Assembly: GCA_028023455.1 (NCBI GenBank)
Contig: JAQFVV010012418.1
Location: forward strand, 6,135,244 to 6,199,243
Source of the DNA: Epiperipatus broadwayi
Lineage: Eukaryota > Onychophora > Udeonychophora > Euonychophora > Peripatidae
Length of the DNA stretch: 64,000 bases
Reading direction: 5' to 3'
The notes beneath the pieces were generated by a model. It did not search any database and was not told the DNA's origin. It saw only the letters and a program-made list of their open reading frames with translations. Positions within the stretch are counted from its first letter, which is position 1; each line of letters starts with the position of its first letter. Made by a program: the position numbers and the translations under genes. Shown here piece by piece: positions 38,724-50,636 of the stretch.

Positions 38724-39327
38724 TTGTTGAAAATTGGTTATAATAAAAATGCTATTACTAATATTATTTACAAATTTAAAAAGAATCAACAATATAATAA
38801 AACTAAAAATAAAAATAATATCAAAATGAAATGGATTCCAATGCCATTTATGTCAGAGGAGCAGGTCAAGTTTATTAGGAGAATTTATAATCGTTTGTGT
38901 CATATTACTTTTTTCTCAACAAATAATACAGATAGATTACTTAATAACTTTAAAATTCAAAATTCAAATTTTAATCAAAATTGTATGATATATAAATTGA
39001 TAAGAAAATGTGGCTTACAATATATCAGTGAATCTAAATGTACATTGGAGAAGAATAAAAGAGCATATGCTTTTATATAATAGAATTCAAAAAGAGAAAC
39101 AATTAGGAAAAGATGTAAATAAACCTTCATCATCTGTTATATTTGATCATAATAACTCTTGTCAATATGGATTTAAATTTAATTATAAAACTATAAAAAT
39201 TATGCAAATTGAACGTTGCCACAATAAATGTAAAATAAAAGAGGCTATGTTGATTTCAAGAAATCATCAAATGTTAATGTATCAGCAATTATCAAATGTT
39301 AAAATAACAGAATTGTGGGAGAACTAA
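38724..39327 (+). pseudogene. PLE linker plus GIY-YIG endonuclease, + copy
   Basis: Two overlapping frames, 38724-39080 and 39010-39327, form one broken gene. Compared with the minus copy, two bases are missing near 39053 (GAGAAGAATAAAA against GAGAAGAGAATAAAA), which causes the frame switch. The N-terminal part (WIPMPFMSEEQVKFIRRIYN) matches the linker that precedes the nuclease in Penelope-like elements. The core reads YISES instead of YIGES, a change in the signature glycine. The reading ends at a stop after LWEN. This copy is longer at its C-terminus than the minus copy. It is a dead fragment. Confidence 0.75.
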
Positions 39328-39390
39328 ATCTAAATTGAACTATAGGTATTGTGAAAGGATGTCTTGTTTTGATTATTCAATGTTATATAG

Positions 39391-39426
39391 TTGAAAAAGA
39401 CTATAAGATGTAGAGTCGAAAGTACT
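39391..39426 (+). pseudogene. Hammerhead-like relic in PLE tail, + copy
   Basis: UUGAAAA (39391-39397), GACU/AGUC stem, GAA then the palindromic AGUACU at 39421-39426 followed by UC. It has the same arrangement as the minus copy and the same core deviations at C3 and G8. It lies about 60 bp after the end of the endonuclease frame, where Penelope-like elements carry their hammerheads. Confidence 0.3.
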
Positions 39427-39499
39427 TCTAAAAATAACTATAATTTATGTGGATTTTATTATATTTTGATATATATATATTGATTTGAATATTACATAT

Positions 39500-42400
39500 A
39501 TTTTGGAAAGAATACAGACATCAAACTTATATATATATATTGTAATAGAATATATATGATCTAAATGAAGAAAGATGAATTCACCCCAATCTTTGGGAGG
39601 CAATAGTAATAGTATGCTATATATATGCATGCCTGATACATATAAAGAAAGGTCTTAACAATTGGATATAATAAAATATACTAATTCCAGCCATTGAATA
39701 TGAGTTACAATAAATCAGGTTATAATGTCTAACTTGATTTGAACAAATTACTAATTTATAAATTTGCAGATAATAAAAGACCTATACTATAAAAATATAT
39801 TACTCATGGCTAGCTATACAAAATAAACCTAAATAGTGCAGTGCATTGACTAAGGCATGTTACTGATTACTTCTCAGGGTTACCTTAACTAACGAATTTG
39901 ATTAGTTATTAAACATAAATTGGAACAAAGGGAATTTTATTGAATCCAAAATATATATTCACAAGTAAGCTTACATGTAATTTAATATTTCCCTTACTGA
40001 TGGCTTGTGAAAAAAAATTAATAACTGATGTACTAAAAAGAGAAAAAGAAAAATATTAATGAATTTCAAATAAAAACTCAAAGTCATTCTTTTATTTAAA
40101 ACAAATGATATAAGCTTTATTCCAAGATTGTGATTTTATATTTTTATAATAGCATAAATATATATATATATGGAAAACATAAAACTGTTTTGTTTTTCAA
40201 ATGTTCTATTTTTTTAAATATAAATCAAATACAATATTTACTGACAATACAGATAACTTGCAGTTTATATTTTACATAGGAATTGTATAAGCTGTTATGA
40301 AATTAAATCAATAGATAAATAAATTGTAGATATTTTGTTACATTAATAATTTAGGTTATAGATGTATCTCTTTAAGGTTGGATCAACAAACAAAATGATA
40401 CAGAAGGTGATATCAAGAGCTTCTTCCCACTATGCTATAAGGATTTATTTACTTTATTTTGAACCACTTCTTTTACGAGGAACATCAACTACTTGGGCTT
40501 CTTATTTATTAAGGCATATCAACTACATGAGTTTTTTTTAAATATAAATATAAGGCATCAACTACTTGAGTTTTCTCATTGATATAAGGCTTATCCTAGC
40601 CTGGAAAGTTCAACATTTACTCCATAACTTTATTACTTAGGGTTTATTAAACATAGCATAATATATATAAAAATATTCATCTGAGCTCTTATGTATAAGC
40701 AAAACCTATCTATATCAAGACAACTTCAAATACAAATGTGGGGATATTAATGCATATCACTTCCATATTTAATACTATAAATTAATCCAATCCTTTCAAA
40801 ATACATCGAGTATTAATACAATTAAAATAATTGAAGAACTAAGATAATTATTAAATAATGATATAATTTGTAAATACGATTCTATAAATAATTTATATAT
40901 ATTTATACAAATCCTATGCAATTAAATATAATTTATTGTTTTCCAATCTAAATTGATACATGACATTTATTATTTAATATATATGTATGTAAAATGTGAA
41001 TGAAATATTATATGAGAAAAAAAAAATATATACACATATATTATTGCAATCATTATTTTACTTTGGCATTTAACAATATATTTGAGCAATTTAAGATATA
41101 CAATTTTTTAAAAATAAATAAACAGATATATATTAGAAATTGACTTTCCCTATTCTTAATAAGTTTAAACATTTAAAAATAAACTTATAAGTCTGTTATA
41201 AATATCACAATCATATATATTTTATAAAGATATTTTAAAATGTTATAAAAAAATAATGAACATATAAAACAAAAACAAAAATGATAAATTTTTATTACCA
41301 TTTAATTTCTTTTAATGTTTCTTCACTTCCCCGTTCATAAGTTATTTCAGCCATTTTTCTTTTATTTTATCTATTCCAGCGTAGATCGAAATAATTTTAA
41401 AATATGTATACATATTATTAATGAATTGGTAGATTATTTTTCTTGTTGTTAAAACAATTGATTCTGTCCATTCTCTTAATATTCAATTATATAAGTAATT
41501 AAAGTTAACTATTACTTGAATCATTAAAGAAATTTGAAGTTAAAACAAAATACATAAATAGCTATTTTCTGAAATCTATTTATGAATGCAGGTTTAATTT
41601 CAGTTTAATATTCTACTAGATTCCAATGGTGAAATCAGTTAGGCAGAGGAGAGGCAGATTTGCCTCTTGGATAATAAATGTAATTAACCGGCCATTTTAG
41701 TGTTAAATCTTGATCTGGTAATTATTAGATTAACATCCAAAAAATAATTTGTAATTCAGAAAAATAAAGCTATGACTTCTTTCTTGTGCTGTTTTTTATT
41801 AATTAATCATAATGATGATTATGTTCTGCATTTCCATAGCAATCTTTTGGCCTATTGTTATAAATTCACGTGCAGATTGAAAAATCTTTAACACTATTGT
41901 TTACTGATTTTAAAATATTTTTTTAAAACAAAACATAATGTCAATAAAAAATACACATATATTACATTGAAATTTTTTTTATTGTAATTTACAAATCAAA
42001 CGAATAAATAAACAAGCAGAATAATATTATTACATTTTTTATAATTTTAAAAATAAATAAAAGTACAATATAATCATAATTAGCAATTTAAATGCTACTA
42101 TTAACATTATTTCTTTATACATACACTCACGAATTTATATATATTCATTGCTATTAAAATCTCACTATCATAAAACAAAGCACATATCACAACAAATAAA
42201 TAAACATGAACTAAATAACAATAAAACAATTAATAACAATAACAATCTATTTACAAATCCTTAAGTAAAACTAAATCAAAGAGATTTTTTTAAACCATAC
42301 TGGCACTTCAAAATGAAAAGGTGGATTTTCCATCTCTTACAATATATATATATCATGAATAGATCATAAACAATTGATATGTACACATACAATCTAATTG

Positions 42401-45290
42401 CATGTGCAATAAACCATCATTTGACATTAATTTCATATTTACATATACAATTGTCTATTAATCTCTAATTAGTTAATATCAAATATGAAATATATATGTC
42501 TATGTAACACAAATGTGTTGCAAAATGCTCATACTTTCCAAAATGCAAGAGAGTTTAATATATACATCTTATATAATTAATTAAATATATATATACAAAG
42601 ATGAATATAGTTATTTGTTAATAAAAATTAAGAGAACAAAATAAAGTGAATATTTATTATAGTAAAATCTTTTTAAACTTTTAATATAAATTGATTTTAA
42701 AATTAATAAATAAAAAATTGAATATTTTTAAATATTAAAATAATAATTACTATGTCATAAGATATAAGTTTAAACTTAAGAAAATGTAATTCTCTTATAT
42801 TTTGGAATGTGAATAGATTACTAATTAACTTAAAATTATATATTATTCATCATTAAATACCTTACATTTTAAATGAAGATATATATATATAATGACGAAT
42901 ATAAATAAACAAACTGAATGAGAGTCATTAAAAACTGTATTTCCAGAATGGCATCACAGTTCTGATGTCTATTTCAAACTATAAACCAATAGCATGTCCT
43001 TGTTCCAGGGAAGATATAATATATTTGTGAAAAATATAAAATCTGATCAATTTCAATGTTTTATATATATATCCAAATTATTCTTTCAAATAATAATTTG
43101 ATTTAGATGATACTACACACATAAGTACTAGTTTATATTCACAATATGAAGAGATATCCTTTCATGAACAAATATTATTTCAAAACACTATGAATGAATA
43201 GATGCTAGCTTTATATAGGATGATATGATGAGAAATGAAACTGATTCATATCTTAGAAAAAATTGATCAATCTATCTAATAAAATTACTAGGCATGTAGA
43301 TATCATTCTTATACATCTCCTGATGTTTTCAATATGTCTTTAAAATATAGATACTACATATTTTAAAAGATAAAAGTATTCTGATGGTTTACAACCTAAT
43401 GAAGCAATTCCGACAATTTTTTCCTTTTATATTAAATTGTTGTTTTCCCATAAAATTTTATTGATATGCTTCCTGTATCATGAGCAAACAATGTTCCATC
43501 TTATAAAGAAATTTATATATGCTTCCATTTAAAGCCAAAACAAGAGAGAGAGAATGACTTCAAACTATTCAGTTCTTTTAGTAAATTTTTTTCATTGATG
43601 TCAGTGCAACTCTAACAATCCTCTATTTTCACTCTTTAAGTGATTTCCAGTACCATTCCATAAATAAAAAATCTTATTACACAATAATGACAAATAAAAA
43701 AAAATCATTTCACAATTATTACATATAATAAATATTTAGGTTTTTAATACCCAAGTACAATTTTTCATTCAAACATAAATTAAACAATTTATATTATGTT
43801 TTTAATATATAACAATGGAAATATATTTTTATACATACTTTTTCAGTATATCATACAAATAAAAGTGACAAATATATTTGAAATATTAAATATTTATTTG
43901 TATTGTTTATAATTTACTATTGTGAATGCAGTAACAAAAATGAAACATATAACAAAAGAATAATAATTTCATTCAAACTATATGCTTTATTATTTACATA
44001 TTCATTTTTCTTTTTAAAATGAATAAAATCAACTTACAATCTTACAATATAACTAATAATAAACAATTTTATATTAATATTATCTTTGTCATAGCAACAC
44101 AGTTTATTGTTTCATAAGTTATCATATTCATCATCCAAAAATCAAACAAGAAAGAAAGAAAAATTATGACTGACATCTTACCATATACTGAAATACATTT
44201 CAAATTTCAGAAGGCACAATACCTTCTCTCTAATGAGAGAAAAAAAATGCTTTTTTTATATAAATTAACAACAGTGATTTACTATTATTTTTAAATGTAT
44301 ACAACACACCATTTTTACTTAAATATACACAAACATCTATTCTTTTTCTTCCTCATCTTCATATATCATTTAATAATTCAATTCTAATGAGATCTAAATA
44401 CATTATTAGCATGCTCATCAAAACATGACAAAACCCATTTATTCCTTTTATTTTCATCTCAATATTTTCTCCATTATTTCATTATAGGTTTCCAATAAAT
44501 AACATGTTAAAATATCATGAATAACAAAAATTGACTTATTTAAGATTTATTAACAAGGTACCATAAAGTACAACTATATCTGTTCTTTTAATCCCTCACA
44601 AAATTTGTCAATTACAGTCGCCAAAGTCTTATCCTATATCTGAAATTGATTCTTTAGATCTTTATGTCTTTCAGTAACTTCTTTAATAATATGACTTCAA
44701 ATGTATTATTTCTTTTGTATAGAAATTAACTAATTTATTATTTTCACCATAATACCATAAAACATTGACAAAGGTTTTTTTTAATACATAATATATTATC
44801 AATTTATTTTCAAATATAGTATTCCCTTTTAAAAATCATACTCACTATCAACTTTGAAAATAGACTTATATTTCCCAAAACTCTCTTCATAAAGTAAAAT
44901 TATTTAACATTCCTGTTAAAATTAATTAAAATCATATATCACTAGCTAATATTTAATAGCTATATGTTTTCACCACATATTATATTTGCAATGTTAAGCA
45001 AACTCATATCCATTTTATATATTCAAGTGGTTACATAATATTCTCCTCTTTACAATTATATAATATTTCATAAGTAATGCAAGAAGTCATAAATATAAAT
45101 ACTTAAAAGATTATTTCTTTTTTTATCACATTCCATACTAATGCATTATCATCTCATAGATATCATTTGTTTTAAAAAATTATATCTTATTTTTTGCTGT
45201 TCATATTTCTTTTCTTACAATGTATTAAAATAATGTTTTATGATAGCTTGCCATGATAACATGTGGTCTATATCCATCAAAAATTCCAAC
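39500..45290. other. Gene-free AT-rich stretch
   Basis: About 5.8 kb without a supportable gene, RNA or named repeat. It contains short TA microsatellites and one modest GC-richer patch at about 41590-41720. Confidence 0.35.
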
Positions 45291-45294
45291 TTTA

Positions 45295-45640
45295 TTTAAA
45301 TTTTTCAAGTACATTCAACTGTTAGTAATAGGACACAGGTCAGTATATAATATAACATTTAGAGTGCTTTTATTCTTCTCTCTTTGCTGGCCTAACCAAT
45401 GGCAATACTAGTTGGATTCAAAGATGGATCTTTAAATTTATAACTCTCATATTAAGGTGACCCTTTAATCAACTGGGCTATTTTGACAAGAAAAAACAAA
45501 AACAGTCAGTGAATAATTCATATACTTATGTATGAGGGTTCTCCTGATTTTTATATTTTCTCCTAAAGACAATGTTAATTAGTGCTATCAAGACATTATG
45601 AATTATCACATTAGGTTGACTTATGGAGTCTAATGACCCC
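45295..45640 (-). mobile_element. Degenerate tRNA-derived SINE, minus strand
   Basis: Parallels the 61.2-61.6 kb minus arm: TACATTCAACTGTTAG, GGACACAGGTCAGTATAT, 'CTTATGTATGAGGGTTCTCC' and 'ACATTAGGTTGACTTATG' all have counterparts there. On the minus strand a degraded A-box-like TAGCCCAGTTGATTAAA lies near 45460-45480. The copy is diverged and probably silent. Confidence 0.55.
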
Positions 45641-46144
45641 ATTGAAAAGAAAACAAACTGACAATTAGAAAAGAAAGTTGTATCTAAAATATCAGACCAT
45701 GTCTGTATTAATAAACACATGATTGAGAAGAATCAAAAATATTGTATTGAGATGAAAAAGTTCAAAGAAGAAATTCAAAAAAGCTGTTCACATGACAATG
45801 GAAAATAACTCCATACGTCATCCTAGTGTGATAACTCACAATGACTGGGTAAGTTATAAACCTTGGTAGTTTTTTTAAGTAGAAGATTGAGCTTAGATAT
45901 TGAAGTATAACACAAAATCAAATGTGTGTTGTTGCTTTTAACAAATTACAAAGTAGAATATTTCATTACAATGAAATACCTTTGGTAAAATAAATTAACT
46001 TATTATAGGATTTTTATTTTATCTAATTTAATGTAAATGTGACTTGGACTTTATATTTACATAATAAAATGCAACCAATAATTTTATTTAAGAATATTCT
46101 ATATAATTCTAAAAATATGATAATAAAATCATATAACCAATTAA

Positions 46145-46365
46145 TATATTCTTCAACTTGCTGGACATGATATTGTAAAATCACATCTTTATTGGATTGG
46201 TAATATGACAAAATTTCCTAAAATATTTCAAAGATTATATAAAGAAGTTCAACATTGAATATTTCATTGAAAAGATATAGCTGATGGTAGAGTAAAATGG
46301 AAAGGTATAATTAAACATGAAGTCTTTCAGAAAAAAAATTGTTGTGGAAGAAGTTAAAAGATAAA
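46145..46365 (+). pseudogene. C-terminal fragment of a decayed LINE ORF2
   Basis: The + strand reads LYWIGNMTKFPKIFQRLYKE and, after a frameshift, DGRVKWKGIIKHEVFQ. The pattern W-x-G-x(2)-x-K-x-PK-x(5)-LY-x-E followed by a W-K-x-I-K piece resembles the C-terminal part of RTE/Jockey-type ORF2 proteins. No reverse transcriptase motif is visible nearby. Assignment is tentative. Confidence 0.4.
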
Positions 46366-46806
46366 CAAAATAATGAATCAATATGTTTGACATGCTAGCA
46401 TATTTTTAATTTAATTTGCATACTGTATAAATTAATTTGCATACTCATTGAATAAATTAATTTCTAATGTATATTTTTTATTTATTTTAATATCTTTTAA
46501 TTTTCTTTTGGATTTGAAATTGTCATATTTCCTTATGAACACTGCTGCTGTTATTTATTTGTAAACTTTAAAGAAACTGTGACAATCTGTGATATCCAAC
46601 TTTTAAAATAACTCAAATTTAAAAAATTTTCATGTAGCATTTCAATTATTAGCATACATGCTAAGGTCTAATTAAGACATGTCTATATATAAGATATAAT
46701 TTTTAAAGATATAGCAATATCTTACATAAAGATCATTGGATCAGATATTAACTTTGCTACTTTTAGTGCTTAAACTTTGCATAACCTCCTAAATAAAATG
46801 AACCAT

Positions 46807-47171
<365 letters not shown>

Positions 47172-47189
47172 GTTTCAACAATAGTAAAC

Positions 47190-47195
47190 TTTATT
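47190..47195 (-). promoter_or_regulatory. LINE polyadenylation signal
   Basis: The minus strand reads AATAAA about 20 bases before the (AAT)n tail, a canonical signal at the expected place. Confidence 0.6.
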
Positions 47196-47412
47196 GATCC
47201 AATAGTTACATAGTATTATAATGCCATAGCTAGATACATGTTGAATCTTATTATTGTTAGTTCAATTTCAAGTCCACAATATTCATTTTTTTAAAAGTAC
47301 ATATCTGTACGGGGTAATTTTACATAATTCTATTCACTTTATCAATGTTAATTAATCATATTATTGTCCAAAAGGAGCATAATCAGGACCATGCTTTCTT
47401 TAATTTTGTTTT

Positions 47413-50400
47413 TTATAGTTTTCCTATTTGCCTGAGCAGGGACCAAGTAGCTGCATAAATATCCGGGCTGGTGATCTGCTTGTCTCTAACTTGAATTTTA
47501 TTCAACTTATTTTCAAATGTGGCTGGATGCCTTTTAGGGTTATTACCCAATATGAATACACACCTAGTGCACCAAAGTGCATATAAAACAAATGTTGAGA
47601 CCCTTATGGCTGGTATAGACCTACCTTTGTAATTTGATATAATTTGCATCATTGTAGTATTTTTTTCCTGTATTTACCCTGCAAAACGCATCTAGTCTGC
47701 TCCAAGGCCTTGCAGTTGAAAATTATATGTTGTAAAGTCTCCTCAGCCATATGGCAAAGGCCACAGAATGGATCAACTGACCTGTACATTCTTCTGTGAT
47801 GTAAAAAATACTTAGTAGGTAAAGTTTCCAAATTCATCTTGATTATAAAATCTAGGAACTTAGGTTCTAGTTGCCATTTTTTGTATTGCTTGATCAGATA
47901 TTTGTTTCCTATTTCTAATATTGATGGGAGCTCATTATAATTATTTTGATGTATAAACTTATATATTTCCCAATATTTATATTTTTGGTCCAATTGATCT
48001 GGAATTGTTCTTTCTCTCCTGCATTGGTAGATGGTGATTTCCAAAAAACAATCTTTTGGAGGAGGTCTATCTGTAGGTGTTATCTGCTCTAGGTGTTTTA
48101 AATTAGGAAATTGAGTGAGTATAGCAATTATAGCATTCCTTGTTTTGAATGTTTGAAATGTTTGTATGCTATGCAATCCCAGCCCATTTGCTATAAGAGG
48201 GCGATTCAGTTTTGCCATTGAAATTGCCACCATCTTTTCCCCCCAGATGAGCTTGCAACATATGGAATTAATGCATGCCATAAATTTTTTTGAAAATTCA
48301 ACTACAGGCATGTAATATGTTATCTTGGTTATTATAAGTTTGTTAATCAGTTGCACCTTTGCATATATGGACAAATATGCCTTTGAGAGTGATTCAGCTA
48401 TGCTTTTGACTTTCTCTTTGAGCTTGGATCTGACATCTCATTTCAGTGGCTCCTAGAAAAAAAGGAAAGCCTAGGAATGGAGCTGGTTTTGCTCGATACA
48501 TTGGTCCACATGGCTTTCCAGTGAATAGCATCCAGGCTGCAGACTTTTCCGGGTTTATGCTCAATCCATATTGCTTTGAGAATTGTTCAAGCACTGCCTG
48601 AAGCTGTGGTATTTGCTTCTTTGATGTCAAGAAGACTGTGATATCATCCATGTATGCGAGACATGCAATCTTCTGTGTTGCACCAGGTATTTGAATTCCA
48701 ATGAATGTGCTATTGATTTTTTCAATAAGAGGATTGATATAATAGATAAACATTAATGCACTCAGAGGAGACCCTTGTGATAGTGATTGTGTTGGGATAA
48801 ATGAAGGTGAATTTCGACCATTCATAGTAACATACAGTTCTCTGCTCAGTATCAAGTTTGCAGTCAAATATAGCAGACCTTTGGGTATTTTAGTCTGCTT
48901 GAGCATATCCAGTAACACAGGGATTCTCACTGAATCAAAAGCTGAAGCAATATCTATTTGCACCACTACTGGATGTATTTCTTTCTCATCCTTGTGGCTA
49001 TCATCATGGTCTTGAATAACAATGCTGCTTGCCCCGTTGATGATGTCTTCTTTGCAAATTGTGATTCACTGATGGTTGGTAAAATATAGGGCTCAATCTT
49101 ATCTTTTATAATTTTTTCCAATATTTTAATAGGAAATGGGCCCATAGATATTGGTCTAAGCTCATTTGGCATTGGTATGCCTTTTTTCTTATTATATGGC
49201 ACTATTGCCATGGGATATATCCCTGTGGTTGGTTTAATTTCTTGAGCAAGATGGTTTGCTAAATCCTTGAGGTATTTAGCTGTAAAAAAAACTTAAGTGC
49301 TTGAAAATGAACAGTGGTTTCCCATGGCCACCTGGGTGACAAAACATTGCTGATAGTTCTCATTTTCTCTATTATATCATTTTCACTAACTGGTAATTCA
49401 TCCTCAACCTCTCCAAACATTTTTGGCTGAAAAAAAAGGTGAGGCTCCGCACTTAACTTATCCTGAAAATATTTGAACAATGGCATAATCATGTTATGGC
49501 CAGTGAACATACCATCCTCAGTCTGTATGGCCATTGGCACTTTTATGTCTGGTACATAACCCAAAGTCCACTTGATAAACTTGCGGGTCCATGTGTGCTA
49601 TTGTGCCATGCAAAGCTTACTTTTCTTTATCTTCAGTCAGCTTTCTTATGTGTATTTGGGTGTTGTGTGTTGGAGTAATCATCATTAGTCTCTGATGTAG
49701 CTGATCAGCATATTGCAAAAGCCTTGATAGTGGTGGCTGATTTCTTGTTACATGATCAACATTGAAAGACAAGATATTTATAAAAGTCAGGTATTGCTGC
49801 ATAAGATTGAGGCTCATCCCTTTAACCTTCTGCAACAGAATATATGTCTCTGAGAAGAGGAATTCTGTCGCATTTGTTGGGATAAGTACTCTTATTGTTT
49901 TTGTTAGGTTGTGATTAACTGCTTGCAGTTTTCCTAGATTGATCATGATTAGCTGGGCAAAATGATCAGAAAAAGTGGTCAGGACCAATTTTACTTCCAT
50001 GAGGTGATGCAGCGATGATGAGTAAAAGACAAGATGTATTAATGTTGCAAACCGACCATTATGAAAGGAGATAGCCCCTTCTGGCAGAAAACCATGTCCA
50101 CTAATCAATGGTATGGCTATTTTATGTAGTGATTTCTGTATAAATTCTTCATAAGATGAGTTGCAGTCCCCAACCAGAACAGTGGGGCTTGCATTCATGG
50201 CAAGAATTGAATTTATATTATAAATTATAGATTCTATCTTTTGCTTTTCTACTGGTATATATACAAGCACTATATTCATTGTAATTATTTTTTGAGTCAG
50301 TGTTATTATTAGAAGGTTTGAATCAATGTAAAGTATTTTGAAATTTTCAAAAGGACAATCTTGAGCAATTGCTATTCCAGTTCCTGCAGATGGAGAGGAA

Positions 50401-50594
50401 GAATCTCTGGAACATGCAGAGAAGCCCTGGCCCCTCAGGTAGATAGCTGGGTCTATTGTTGAGCCTGCATATATCTTCGTTTCTAATAATCCTGTTATAT
50501 GTGCTCGTATTTGATTTATCCAATTTCTGACTCTGAAATTTTTATTGATTGCATTAAGTCCTCTGACATTTAAAACAGCAATTTTAAGTTTCAT
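47413..50594 (-). pseudogene. LINE ORF2: endonuclease and reverse transcriptase, frame-broken
   Basis: Reads in order through six open segments in changing frames (50594-49617, 49564-49259, 49211-48966, 48966-48394, 48374-47649, 47652-47413). The first segment is an AP-like endonuclease with LNVRGL, LLETK, GDCN (usually GDFN) and a final SDH; the ID position reads IH. The RT has block 1 (LRPISMGPFPIKILEKII), motif A (IDIASAFDS), motif B (QGSPLSALMF), motif C (AYMDD), motif D (GLSINPEKSA) and motif E (FLGFPF). Further on come the LIWGEK...GLGLHS region and a finger FCGLCHMAEETLQHIIFNC. Catalytic RT residues survive although the frame does not. Its role would be target nicking and reverse transcription of its own RNA. 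Confidence 0.88.
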
Positions 50595-50636
50595 TAGTAG
50601 TTTTTTTTCCTTTTGAGTTTAGGAATTCATGTCTTC

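Larger units (their letters stand above)
38028..39492. mobile_element. Penelope-like element, two head-to-head 3' fragments
   Basis: A minus-strand copy (38600 down to 38028) and a + strand copy (38724 to 39492) share the C-terminal endonuclease region and the 3' non-coding tail, and end in the same TATTGATTTGAATATT text. Their 5' truncated ends face each other. Partial inverted duplication is a known habit of Penelope-like elements. The reverse transcriptase itself is absent from both fragments. Confidence 0.75.
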
